The notes under the pieces were generated by a model, which did no database searches, had not been told where the DNA came from, and worked only from the letters and a program-made list of their open reading frames with translations. This document shows positions 35,586 to 44,186 of a stretch of DNA of 64,000 nt, piece after piece. A program made the position numbers and the translations under genes. How positions within the stretch are numbered: the stretch's first letter is position 1; the number at the start of each line of letters is the position of its first letter. Source of the stretch: CAWEFA01 sp963851385 (GTDB lineage: Bacteria > Bacteroidota > Bacteroidia > Bacteroidales > DTGW01); the NCBI GenBank assembly GCA_963851385.1, contig CAWKPE010000014.1, forward strand, positions 76,471 to 140,470. Direction: 5' to 3'.

Positions 35586-36935
35586 ATGCTTGAAAAAATC
35601 AAATTAAAAATATTAACAGAAAAAGACTTAAAAAAAGTTCGAAAAAACCATCCAGGGAAAAGGATTGCATTTTGTACCGGTTGTTATGATATTCTTCAAT
35701 CAGGTCATGCAGTTTTTTTCAGCCAATGTAAAGAACTTGCAGATATATTGGTTGTAGGTATCGGACGAGATTCCGTAATCAGCACGTTAAAAGGGCCAGG
35801 GCGTCCAATAAACCCGGAAAACAATAGACTTTACCTGGTTGCAGCTATGTCTGACGTTGATTATACCGTACTAAATGGAATAACTGTACAACCTGGTAAA
35901 ATTGATTTTGCAGATGTATTGGAGAAACTTCGTCCCGATATTTTTGTTTTAAATGACGATGATTCTGGAATAGCAGCTAAGCAGGAACTCTGCAAAAAAC
36001 TGGGAGTTGAAATTAGGTTTGTACAGCGTATTGTTCCTGAAGAATTAGAACCAACTTCTACGACACGCATCATTGATAAAATTAATTTTTCGTTTAAAGC
36101 TCCGTTAAGAATTGACTTTGCGGGTGGCTGGACAGATGTTCCTTATATTATGAACGGTGAAAAGGGTTATGTATCAAATGTTGCAATCAGACCTCTCATC
36201 GAATTTAAAGGAGGAAATTTCAATTTTTCAGGATATCCGCGTGGAAGCGGTCTGAGCACGTCCACGGCTGCAAAACTGCTTGAAATGATAAGTTCCAAAA
36301 ATTACAATGCAGAATCAAAATCACTTCCGACAATTGCAGAAGATTTATTCAACCTGGAAAATAAGGAACTTCACTGGGCCATCGGTCGACAAGATCAATA
36401 TTCAATCGTATATGGCGGTTTTAATTGTTTTGAATTTGGCACTGATTATGCCCGTCCAATCAATAATAAAATTCCTGTTGAAATATTGGAAGATTTTCGT
36501 CGTAACCTGCTTTTGTTGCATACTGGTGTTTCACGTAACGCGCAGGGAGCTGTTGAACAGGTTTATCAAAATCATAAAACTCCTGCAGGTCGACAAGCCA
36601 TTGATAATATTAGCAGTTGCGGCAAACTTTTTTATGAAGCCATGTTAAAAAGAGATTTCCCGCGTTGCGCTGCAATTATGGAAGAAAACTTTATGGCACA
36701 GAAGCTACTTGCGTCAAATACTTCAAATGATTACATTGATGAAATGTACAGTTTTGCCAGAAAAAATGGTGCACTTGGTGGGAAAATCTGCGGAGCAGGA
36801 GGTGGAGGCGCATTTATTTTTTATAGTGAAAAACGCGAACAATTGAGTAAATTTCTTAGAAAACAATTTGTGGATTGTTTCGAGATCGATTTTGAATTTG
36901 AATATAAAAACATTAAAGAATTAAACAGGTTTTAG
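35586..36935 (+). CDS. Fusion of cytidylyltransferase-like domain and GHMP sugar kinase
   Basis: The protein is about 449 residues in two parts. Residues ~1-150 form a nucleotidyltransferase of the HldE/RfaE C-terminal type (RIAFCTGCYDILQSGHAVFF, LVVGIGRDSVIS, DYTVLN, FVLNDDDS). The HxGH motif reads QSGH, so the first His is replaced. Residues ~165-449 form a GHMP kinase with motif 1 APLRIDFAGGWTDVP, motif 2 RGSGLSTSTAAKLLEM and motif 3 GGKICGAGGGGAFIF, closest in style to heptose 7-phosphate or similar sugar kinases. The two steps (kinase and nucleotidyl transfer) would produce an NDP-sugar, perhaps for surface glycans. The frame opens at TTG 35559, but ATG 35586 is preferred. It is monocistronic by spacing. 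Confidence 0.82.
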   Translation: MLEKIKLKILTEKDLKKVRKNHPGKRIAFCTGCYDILQSGHAVFFSQCKELADILVVGIGRDSVISTLKGPGRPINPENNRLYLVAAMSDVDYTVLNGITVQPGKIDFADVLEKLRPDIFVLNDDDSGIAAKQELCKKLGVEIRFVQRIVPEELEPTSTTRIIDKINFSFKAPLRIDFAGGWTDVPYIMNGEKGYVSNVAIRPLIEFKGGNFNFSGYPRGSGLSTSTAAKLLEMISSKNYNAESKSLPTIAEDLFNLENKELHWAIGRQDQYSIVYGGFNCFEFGTDYARPINNKIPVEILEDFRRNLLLLHTGVSRNAQGAVEQVYQNHKTPAGRQAIDNISSCGKLFYEAMLKRDFPRCAAIMEENFMAQKLLASNTSNDYIDEMYSFARKNGALGGKICGAGGGGAFIFYSEKREQLSKFLRKQFVDCFEIDFEFEYKNIKELNRF

Positions 36936-36995
36936 TTATTAAATTACATTTTTCATTTTGGCAGAACTTTTCTATTCAACTTAAATTCAATTAAT

Positions 36996-38279
36996 ATGAA
37001 TAAAATACTATTACTTCTTGTTGCTGTTATTATGCTTTCAGCAAGAATGAAGGATTTGCCAGGAGACCAATATAAAGAGCTTCAAAAGGCATACAAGGCA
37101 CATAACTATTTTAAACTTGATGATTTGGTTAAGAAAACAGATCCAGCTGTTGAAAATGCTGAGTTATTATTGTATAGGGCAAAAACCGGTTATATATTTG
37201 ATAAACCACGTGAATCGGATAGTTTAATAAACATACTTTTTAATAAATATGCTAAAGCTTTCGATGATACCGTGATTGCTGATTTGTATTACATGAGAGC
37301 TGTAAACGAAGACAGACTGGAAAACTATAAAAATTCCTATGAATATGGGGATTTAGTTATAAGCAAATACAGTCGCTTATATGATACGGCATTTATTAAA
37401 GAACTAAAAGATGATAATGATGTGCGATTGTTACTCTCCAATTCGCCTAAGATGGAAATTACCCGGATAGATGATACAAGGATAAAAATAAGAAGAGATT
37501 TTGCAGGTTTAATGAATGTACCTGTTGTTATTGGATCTGATACGATTGAGTTTATATTTGATACAGGAGCAAATATGCCGGTCATAATAAGTTCTTTGGC
37601 ACGAAAGTATGGTTTTAAAGCATTGGAAGGTAAAATAAAAGTTATGGCAGTTACAGGCAAACGTATTGATGCGGACATTGCGCTAGTAAATTTAAATATA
37701 GGCAATATCAGGATTAAAAATTCACCTTTTATTGTGTTCCCTGATTCGGTACTGACTTTCGCGAAAGGTGCTTATGTTATAAAAGGAGTTATCGGCTTTC
37801 CTATTATCAAAGCTTTTGGAGAATTAATATTTAAAAATGATAAAGAACTGATTATTCCAAAAATTCCTGAGAAATGCAACGGAAAAAACTTTGCTTTGGA
37901 TGGCGCTATGCCGGTAATATTAGTAAATTATAAAAATGACTCATTGCCTTTTCATTTTGATACCGGGGCAGACAAGACGTTTTTATATCCTTCATTTTTC
38001 AAAAAGTATAAGAACGACGTGCTTCAGCATAGCAAAAAAATTACCCAAAAGATGGGTGGTGCAGGCGGTGAAATTGATGTTGAAACTTATGTTCTGGATT
38101 CAGCATTGTTAACAGCAGGCAATGTACAAACCCGGCTTGATTCGTTAAGAATATTGACAAAATCATTGATGAGCGAACAGGATCAGTATTTCTATGGAAA
38201 TTTTGGCCAGGATTTCATTAAGCAATACGGAGTGATGAAACTGAATTTCGAATATATGAACATCAATTTTTCAAAGTAA
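36996..38279 (+). CDS. Secreted protein with two retropepsin-like aspartic protease domains
   Basis: The 427-residue protein has an N-terminal hydrophobic segment (MNKILLLLVAVIMLSA). A helical, TPR-like region covers ~25-150. Two retropepsin-like units follow. The first has FIFDTGANMP (Asp 189), GVIGFPI as its hydrophobic-hydrophobic-Gly element, and the second has FHFDTGADKT (Asp 322) and YGNFGQDF. Retropepsins normally dimerise through one DTG each; here both sit in one chain, as in pepsins. The substrate is unknown. It is probably periplasmic or surface-exposed, with no sorting domain visible. Confidence 0.82.
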   Translation: MNKILLLLVAVIMLSARMKDLPGDQYKELQKAYKAHNYFKLDDLVKKTDPAVENAELLLYRAKTGYIFDKPRESDSLINILFNKYAKAFDDTVIADLYYMRAVNEDRLENYKNSYEYGDLVISKYSRLYDTAFIKELKDDNDVRLLLSNSPKMEITRIDDTRIKIRRDFAGLMNVPVVIGSDTIEFIFDTGANMPVIISSLARKYGFKALEGKIKVMAVTGKRIDADIALVNLNIGNIRIKNSPFIVFPDSVLTFAKGAYVIKGVIGFPIIKAFGELIFKNDKELIIPKIPEKCNGKNFALDGAMPVILVNYKNDSLPFHFDTGADKTFLYPSFFKKYKNDVLQHSKKITQKMGGAGGEIDVETYVLDSALLTAGNVQTRLDSLRILTKSLMSEQDQYFYGNFGQDFIKQYGVMKLNFEYMNINFSK

Positions 38280-38410
38280 AATTGTCTTGTTCAGTTGTAT
38301 TTGTTGTTACAAATGTCAATAATTTCTTTAGAATGATAATTGTGGCTTATAATATTATTACGAAAGGATAACACGAAATCAACTATCAAAAATCGCAGAT
38401 TAAAAATTTG

Positions 38411-38806
38411 TTACTGCAAAACTATTTTTTTTACAAAACTCGAATTTTCTGTTTGCACTTTTAATAGATAAATACCTTTAAGTTTATCGCTTAAATTCCA
38501 ACTATATTCATGTAAATTAACAGAAGCAAGTCTCTGCACTTCTTTTCCAAGTAAATTGAAAAGCAGTATTGTTACTTTTGAATAATTGCCTGTAATACTA
38601 AGATGTACAACAGATGGTCCTTCAACATAGGCATTTATAGAATTATTTTGAATGGCTGGTTGCTTACTTTCGTAATTAGGAATTATAGCTGCTTTAACAG
38701 TTGTGTCTTTGTTTAAGAGATAGTTCAAAGTATCTCCTGCATGTACTGCATTTGCGATAAACAAACAAATTACGATTATCATCAATATAACTTTACTGGT
38801 TTTCAT
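38411..38806 (-). CDS. Small exported protein consisting mostly of a T9SS sorting domain
   Basis: The product is about 131 residues: a signal peptide (MKTSKVILMIIVICLFIANAVHA), a ~30-residue linker without recognised fold, and a T9SS type A sorting domain (HLSITGNYSKVTILLFNLLGKEVQ, LKGIYLLKVQT, ending VKKIVLQ). There is almost no cargo between the two signals. It may be a tiny surface peptide or a remnant of a larger protein. The frame extends to a TTG three codons upstream, but the ATG at 38806 fits the signal peptide. About 230 bases separate it from the GH31 gene, with no structure seen. Confidence 0.72.
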   Translation of the reverse strand: MKTSKVILMIIVICLFIANAVHAGDTLNYLLNKDTTVKAAIIPNYESKQPAIQNNSINAYVEGPSVVHLSITGNYSKVTILLFNLLGKEVQRLASVNLHEYSWNLSDKLKGIYLLKVQTENSSFVKKIVLQ

Positions 38807-39047
38807 GACTGGCAAAATTTTTAATTATTATCTGAGTCTTTAATAACAACTCAAAATCAGTAACAAATATTTACAATACTTAAGGCAGATAGTCTATATA
38901 AATAATAATTACAGTAGCTTATGAATCCGAATTCACAATGTTTTTACGATTCTTTTTAAGAAATGGTTATATTGTTTCTAAACCTCACCTTCTTTCCTTT
39001 CTTCAAAAAGTATAACTACAGATTTAATTTTGAACTGAGTTAATTTT

Positions 39048-42000
39048 TTAATTAAAAGGCAAAATTTTTACATTTTTTTCAGCTTCTACTTTAACCCTGA
39101 ATTCCCATCCACCCATACCTTGGGATATTTTCACGAGCAATACGTTAGTACCTTTCTTTAATCTTCCTTCTGTAATATCTTCCGGCCCGTTAAATGCCCT
39201 GAAAATATTGTGTGAAAATATTTTTTTATGATTCAGGAAGACTTCATTTCCATCGTCTGAATTGATTCTGAACTTGACATTCTGGTCAATATCAGAATGT
39301 ATATAAGTAAGAGCATAAGCTATAGCAAATTGAGACTTGTACAATTCATTTAAATCAACAACTCCGTCAATTCTTGCTTTGGAACTTTGCCAATAAATTT
39401 GTTTACCGTTTTTGCCTTCATAAGATTTTGCAGTATCTAAATTCATTTCATTTTCTGGAGCATAAGAAAATGCAGCAATGTTTTTTGAAGAATCAAAATT
39501 AAAGGGTCCAATTGTTTTCCATTCCATGATAGAAGGTAATATATCTTTAAGTTTAGCTTTAATATTTATTTTCTTTTTATCAATAACCGAATTAAGCATA
39601 ATAAATCGCGTTGTCTTCATACCATATCCAAGTGGCTTCATCTCGATATCGAAGTTTTCCATTAATGGACTTTTATCATTGATATTAGATGAAACGATAT
39701 TTTTGTTTTCTTCACCATTTGTATCCATGATATAAAGCGATAAAATACCATTATTATAGTTATTGTTTTTAAGTGTGTTCAATTGGAAATCGTCATAATT
39801 TATGCTCAGTCCTGACAAGAATGCCAATACATTTAAATAATCATTTGTGTTATCTTTATTAGCATAAGAATCTAGAATTTCATAACTGGATTTTCTGAGT
39901 AAAGAAGAATCAATCATTCCATTTTTCCGTCTTTCGTAATTATTTTCAATTATTTGTTTGTAATCTATTTCAGGTGCAATAATAAATAACTTTACAACTT
40001 TATTAATCGGCATTTTATTCACAATAACAATATTTGTCTGCTTGTCATAATTGTACTTACATTTAATTTTTACACCATTGACAATTGCCCAATCAGTTTT
40101 TTGTGTACACGGAAATTCAATCAGGTAGCTTCGTTTCTTAATCTGGTTTTTATATATGCCTTTTGTTCCTTCGATAATTAACTCGCTTGTGTCACCAGTT
40201 CTATAATAAGTCAGGTTTGTAAAAGCATATTTCCCGTTTTTATAAACCTGAGTTAGTCCGTCATCTTCATAAAGAGTAAAAGAACCGGATTGGCCTTTAA
40301 TTCCGGGATATGTGCGAACCACAAGTGTATCAAGAGGAGCGGTGGCCATCCGTTGTCTGAAAGGTTGCATGGGAATTGGTACACCGCCTTTTGCGAAAAT
40401 AGGAAATTCATTAATATCTGCCCAAACAGTAATGGGTTGATCTTTGGAACCATATTTCTCATTGGTAAACAGATTAAACCAGTTTCCTTCAGGAAACCAG
40501 ATATTTTGAAAAGCTACTTTATTTTTCCCGGTACCAGGTGAAACAATCGGGGCGACCAGAATTGATGTTCCAAAAAAATACTGTTGCGGACATTTATACG
40601 CAATTTCTTTTTCAGGATACTCGATATACATAGGACAAGTAAGAGGCAATGATTCGTCAACCGATTTCCACGCGATGGAATAAATATAAGGAAAAAGCTC
40701 AGACCTCAAATGAAAAGCGATATACATCGAATGAAGATATTCAGGTTTGTACTTCCAGGGACGTTTGTCCATATTCGGATCACGTGTAGAATGAAGTCTC
40801 AGTGCAGCACTTGCAGCGCCAAATTGCACCCAACGGGTATTGGTTTCCTGGTCAAAATTACCTGTATGACCGCCAATATCGTGCGACCAGAAAAAGCAAC
40901 CTACATTGCCTGCATTAGAAGTAAAAGGTATTTCAAATGCAAGCATAGGCCATACTGCAACCGCATCACCGGAAAAATGAATTGGATATTTGTGATCACC
41001 CCAGCCTCCCCATCGGCTGAATGATTGCCCACGCATTCCATATTCGCTCGCATTTCTATAAAAACAGCGATTAAACCATTCAAGGTTTTTCAAATCAGGC
41101 ATACCTTTGGTGAACTCATCTTGTTGCCAATCGAGCCACCAGAAATCCACACCTGAATTGCGTAATGGATTCAACACGCATTTAAAGAGCTTTCTCATGT
41201 ATTTTTTATTCGAAGCATCAAAAGGCAATGTAGGTAAAGCAGTATCAGCTACTCCATTTAAATTAACTCCCATTTCTTTCATGAATGTCCTGTACTTATC
41301 TTCATTAGGTCTTACACCATCGGCAGGATGCAGGTTCATGGTAACGGCAAGATTTTGTTGGTGAAACCATTTCAAGAGTTTTTCTGGTTCAGGCAGTAAT
41401 TTACGGTTCCATGACCATCCTGTCCAGCCATCCTTATGCCAGTCCATGTCCATTACAATAATATCAAGTGGAAAATTATGTTCTTTGTACTCGTTAACAA
41501 TTTGTTTGTAATCATCCTGAGAATATGGCCAATAACGGGAATACCATGATCCAAATACATATTTTCGTGGAAGAGGAACTTTACCTCCAATATCGGTCAG
41601 CGCTTTTAATGCTGCTTTAAAGTCATTGCCATATCCAAAGAAGTACCAGTCAATACCTGCATCTGCAGGCCTGCTTCTTACCCAGTATTCAGTTAAAAGA
41701 GGTCTTTTTGAGTCATCAAGCATGTACCAGCCATCGCGGGAAAGAACTCCTTCTCCCAAATCAACTTTGCCAGATAAACCGTCAACAGTACGAAGAGTAC
41801 CTCCCAGGTTTTCTTTGTTTTTCATACCGGGAACCCAGGTCCTTATATCATCGCCTTTCAGGACATGAATTTCAAGATTTTCCGGTGAAAATGCTTTGCC
41901 ATTTGGTTTATAAATAAGTTTCATTCTCGATGTTATGATGATGGTTTTACCTTCAAACTCTATAGATTTAAACTTGTTTGACCTGACATTTCTTTCTGAT

Positions 42001-42179
42001 GCAAATAATGAAGGATCATTAATGAATTTGCCATTTTCAGAATATTCAAGGCGTATACATTCCGGGGTTATCACCGTGAAACGGGCCTTGCCATTTACAA
42101 CTATGGGATTGTGATTGCATGAGGACAGAACTAAAATACTACTTGTTAGTAAAATAGTAATGAAAAATTTAGTTTTCAT
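39048..42179 (-). CDS. Glycoside hydrolase family 31 lipoprotein with C-terminal accessory domain
   Basis: This 1043-residue protein is anchored by a lipobox (ILVLSSCNHN, Cys 21). Residues ~25-200 form the N-terminal beta domain, and ~205-560 the GH31 barrel, with VFGSWYSRYWPYSQDDY, DIIVMDMDWHKDG and the catalytic nucleophile in DFWWLDWQQDE (Asp ~350). FFWSHDIGGHTGN and the DUF5110-type domain (residues ~620-720, TLYEDDGLTQVYKNG) follow. The last ~140 residues resemble a PA14-like ligand-binding sandwich (FRINSDDGNEVFLNHKKIF). GH31 enzymes are alpha-glucosidases or alpha-xylosidases; the exact substrate is not clear. It starts with an ATG and faces no obvious operon partner. Confidence 0.9.
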   Translation of the reverse strand: MKTKFFITILLTSSILVLSSCNHNPIVVNGKARFTVITPECIRLEYSENGKFINDPSLFASERNVRSNKFKSIEFEGKTIIITSRMKLIYKPNGKAFSPENLEIHVLKGDDIRTWVPGMKNKENLGGTLRTVDGLSGKVDLGEGVLSRDGWYMLDDSKRPLLTEYWVRSRPADAGIDWYFFGYGNDFKAALKALTDIGGKVPLPRKYVFGSWYSRYWPYSQDDYKQIVNEYKEHNFPLDIIVMDMDWHKDGWTGWSWNRKLLPEPEKLLKWFHQQNLAVTMNLHPADGVRPNEDKYRTFMKEMGVNLNGVADTALPTLPFDASNKKYMRKLFKCVLNPLRNSGVDFWWLDWQQDEFTKGMPDLKNLEWFNRCFYRNASEYGMRGQSFSRWGGWGDHKYPIHFSGDAVAVWPMLAFEIPFTSNAGNVGCFFWSHDIGGHTGNFDQETNTRWVQFGAASAALRLHSTRDPNMDKRPWKYKPEYLHSMYIAFHLRSELFPYIYSIAWKSVDESLPLTCPMYIEYPEKEIAYKCPQQYFFGTSILVAPIVSPGTGKNKVAFQNIWFPEGNWFNLFTNEKYGSKDQPITVWADINEFPIFAKGGVPIPMQPFRQRMATAPLDTLVVRTYPGIKGQSGSFTLYEDDGLTQVYKNGKYAFTNLTYYRTGDTSELIIEGTKGIYKNQIKKRSYLIEFPCTQKTDWAIVNGVKIKCKYNYDKQTNIVIVNKMPINKVVKLFIIAPEIDYKQIIENNYERRKNGMIDSSLLRKSSYEILDSYANKDNTNDYLNVLAFLSGLSINYDDFQLNTLKNNNYNNGILSLYIMDTNGEENKNIVSSNINDKSPLMENFDIEMKPLGYGMKTTRFIMLNSVIDKKKINIKAKLKDILPSIMEWKTIGPFNFDSSKNIAAFSYAPENEMNLDTAKSYEGKNGKQIYWQSSKARIDGVVDLNELYKSQFAIAYALTYIHSDIDQNVKFRINSDDGNEVFLNHKKIFSHNIFRAFNGPEDITEGRLKKGTNVLLVKISQGMGGWEFRVKVEAEKNVKILPFN

Positions 42180-42203
42180 TTTGAGTATCGATTTTAAATA
42201 AAT

Positions 42204-42221
42204 TTTGATTTTTTAATCAAA
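42204..42221. terminator. Short A/T hairpin after the STAS-like gene
   Basis: TTTGATT and AATCAAA flank a TTTT loop between the end of the three-gene ClpP/ATPase/STAS operon (42344) and the GH31 start (42179). It is weak, entirely A/T except for one base pair, and could equally belong to the GH31 leader. Confidence 0.3.
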
Positions 42222-42343
42222 TTTAATAATCCTTATTTTTAAATTTTCATTGAAGCTGGATTTACTAAAAAGGATAATAATCTAAATATCTTTTTGCGAA
42301 ATATTAAACTTAAAAAAGTTTATTTTGAAGAAAAATTAATCAA

Positions 42344-42673
42344 TCAAATATTAATTATTTTAGCATTTGCAACACTGGAATATGAAATACTACTCATACT
42401 TTTTGATTTTTCCTTGACCAATTTAAAAAGAGTAAATAGAGAGTCTTTAATATTTGATAGTTCAACGTTTTTGCCAAGTAGTTTAAATTGACTTTCAAAA
42501 CTATTAAATTCATCAAAAAAAGACCGGGTAGCATATTCTATTTTAGAAAAGTCTAAAACAATAATATTTTCATTAGAATGTGATATAATCTCAAATAAGT
42601 TTCTAGCTGCTTGTCGTGTTATTAAGCTTTGGGTGCAAAACAGCTCACTAATATTTATTATTTTATTTAACAT
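42344..42673 (-). CDS. STAS-like DUF4325 protein
   Basis: This 109-residue protein matches the STAS-like DUF4325 fold. After a helical start with RQAARNLFEII it has the strand-loop-helix IIVLDFSKIEYATRSFFDEF, where the SFxDE element is the family hallmark, then KNVELSNIKDSLFTLFKLV. STAS-like proteins are typically small switch partners that bind GHKL ATPases. It overlaps the GHKL ATPase gene by 11 bases at its start, so the pair is translationally coupled. No phosphorylatable Ser/Thr can be assigned with confidence. I expect a cytosolic regulator controlling, or controlled by, the two upstream gene products. Confidence 0.85.
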   Translation of the reverse strand: MLNKIINISELFCTQSLITRQAARNLFEIISHSNENIIVLDFSKIEYATRSFFDEFNSFESQFKLLGKNVELSNIKDSLFTLFKLVKEKSKSMSSISYSSVANAKIINI

Positions 42674-43541
42674 AATCGTATAAATTAAATGTATTAATTG
42701 GTTTGTTTAATTTCATCATTACAATAGTCCCCCGCCAAAAATAATCTTTAAAGTTAATAAATATTTCTCCACTTTTAGCAGAATGAAAAAAAGCAGAATT
42801 ACCTGACATTATGAATAATTCGCCATTGATTTCTTTATTAGTAATAACTGACCGAATATTTTTTATTCCTGTTCCTCTCTCTTTTTCTCCATATTCAGTC
42901 TTTGCTGATAATCCTGTTTCCAGTATTTTTCTTAGAGCATCCTGACTATCTTTTACGTCTCTACCTGCATTTTTTAGAGAACCAAATAATCCATCTCCAT
43001 CATCTAATAAACATAATTCACATGAATTAATTATTGGCCAGTATTGTGCTAGTAAATAGATATTTCTACAATTAGAATGTTCTTCAATATTATCCATCAT
43101 TTCTCCTAAAAGAAATCCAAATGTATTATTTGTAACTAATTCAATAAAACGTTCATCGGCAATTATTTTCATTTTTATCAAATCCAGAAATTTTGAATGT
43201 AAAGCACTTAGTTGTTCTGACATCTTTTGTTTATTAAGATTGCCAACATGAAAATGAATTATTGGAATATAAGATTTTTGCGAACTAATGCTCTCTAATT
43301 CACTTATACCCTCTGGAAACCTTATTACTTTAAGATATGATTCTATGACTCCGTGATAATCATGTTTAAGTTCTTTTTCATTAATTATCGCTGCAACTGG
43401 AATAATAGAAAGAGGTGTGACAAATTCAATAGAACTAATTGCGATTTGAGAACCTTTTTGGACAGATTGAAGGTATCTCAGATTTGCCAATAATTCTTTA
43501 ACTCTTTTTATAGTATCAGTTTGTGAACGTATATCGATCAT
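42663..43541 (-). CDS. Stand-alone GHKL (histidine kinase-like) ATPase
   Basis: The 292-residue protein has no histidine phosphoacceptor domain, sensor or membrane helix. Residues ~130-280 form a GHKL ATPase: N box LLGEMMDNIEEHS (146-156), G1 box LLDDGDGLFG (180-184), G2 box ERGTGIKNI (223-226) and the final RGTIVMMKL strand (270-278). Residues ~1-125 are unassigned; SIEFVTPLSIIPVAAII resembles a STAS-like strand-helix and may be a built-in switch domain. Like RsbT/RsbW-type kinases, it probably phosphorylates or sequesters a partner. It begins two bases after the ClpP-like stop and overlaps the DUF4325 gene by 11 bases. Confidence 0.85.
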   Translation of the reverse strand: MIDIRSQTDTIKRVKELLANLRYLQSVQKGSQIAISSIEFVTPLSIIPVAAIINEKELKHDYHGVIESYLKVIRFPEGISELESISSQKSYIPIIHFHVGNLNKQKMSEQLSALHSKFLDLIKMKIIADERFIELVTNNTFGFLLGEMMDNIEEHSNCRNIYLLAQYWPIINSCELCLLDDGDGLFGSLKNAGRDVKDSQDALRKILETGLSAKTEYGEKERGTGIKNIRSVITNKEINGELFIMSGNSAFFHSAKSGEIFINFKDYFWRGTIVMMKLNKPINTFNLYDYVK

Positions 43542-43543
43542 AA

Positions 43544-44119
43544 TTAAGATTGACTTGTAATTGAAAATATAGGAACTCCAGGTAGAGCAACAAATTCTTC
43601 AACTTTATTTATAAATCCGATATCAATAGACTCTTCACTTGAGTATGTTCTTCTTTGATTAAACATTTCCATTACTTCTTTGGCATTTTTTATTATTTTA
43701 TCTCCAATAATTTCTGCCATCTTAAGCTGATCTTTTTCTAATCCTTCCAAACGTTCACGAAGTAGCTCAATTGGCAAGGAAGCTTGAGATTGTATTATCA
43801 TCTGAGGTGGATGTAATAAAAAAGTTGATGCCTTACTTGCTGTTCTTGTATGCCCTGCTAAAAAAATCATATTAGCGCTAGAATCTATCTGGCCTAAATT
43901 ATGAGTATGTATATGCACGTCTTTTAAGCCATTGAGAAAATTATAAATGGATATTGCGTTAAGTACCATTCCACCTTTTGAAGAAATATTTATACGATAA
44001 CTTTTAATTCCGGACCTAAGCTGTTCAGTCATTAAATATAAAAAGAGACTAGTTGTTTTATCATTTATATCAGCTATAAAATTGATAAAAACTGTATTGG
44101 ATTGATCAATGTCACTCAT
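43544..44119 (-). CDS. ClpP-like serine protease
   Basis: This 191-residue protein has the ClpP/crotonase fold. The oxyanion loop ISSKGG (residues 45-50) corresponds to ClpP INSPGG. The nucleophile loop HNLGQIDSSANMIFLAG places Ser 80 where ClpP has its catalytic Ser, and STFLLHPPQ puts His 103 in the catalytic position. The third member is not a clear Asp: the equivalent region reads EMFNQRRTYSSEES. The SSEESIDIGFINKV ending matches ClpP's AxEAxxYGLID. It is not a housekeeping ClpP: sequence is divergent, no Clp ATPase is nearby, and it is followed two bases later by a GHKL ATPase gene. It may use that ATPase or its STAS partner as a regulator. Confidence 0.85.
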   Translation of the reverse strand: MSDIDQSNTVFINFIADINDKTTSLFLYLMTEQLRSGIKSYRINISSKGGMVLNAISIYNFLNGLKDVHIHTHNLGQIDSSANMIFLAGHTRTASKASTFLLHPPQMIIQSQASLPIELLRERLEGLEKDQLKMAEIIGDKIIKNAKEVMEMFNQRRTYSSEESIDIGFINKVEEFVALPGVPIFSITSQS

Positions 44120-44152
44120 ATCTAATTATTATATAGTTCTCAAATTTATTTC

Positions 44153-44186
44153 AAATATAGAACTAAGCATTATTTATTCTACAAAC
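44153..44186 (-). promoter_or_regulatory. Candidate promoter of the ClpP/GHKL/STAS operon
   Basis: On the minus strand, TTTG (44186-44183), a 22-base spacer and TATATTTG (44160-44153) match the Bacteroidota -33/-7 pattern, with the -7 box about 34 bases before the ClpP-like start. The spacer is slightly long. It overlaps the last codons of the peptidase gene upstream. Confidence 0.45.

Noticed and set aside
42344..43541. Classical anti-sigma / anti-anti-sigma pair controlling sigma B
   Set aside because: No sigma factor or PP2C phosphatase is nearby and the STAS protein is DUF4325; the first gene is a protease. Only the general partner-switching idea is kept.
43544..44119. Housekeeping clpP
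   Set aside because: The sequence is divergent, its third catalytic residue is unclear and there is no clpX; the operon partners differ.
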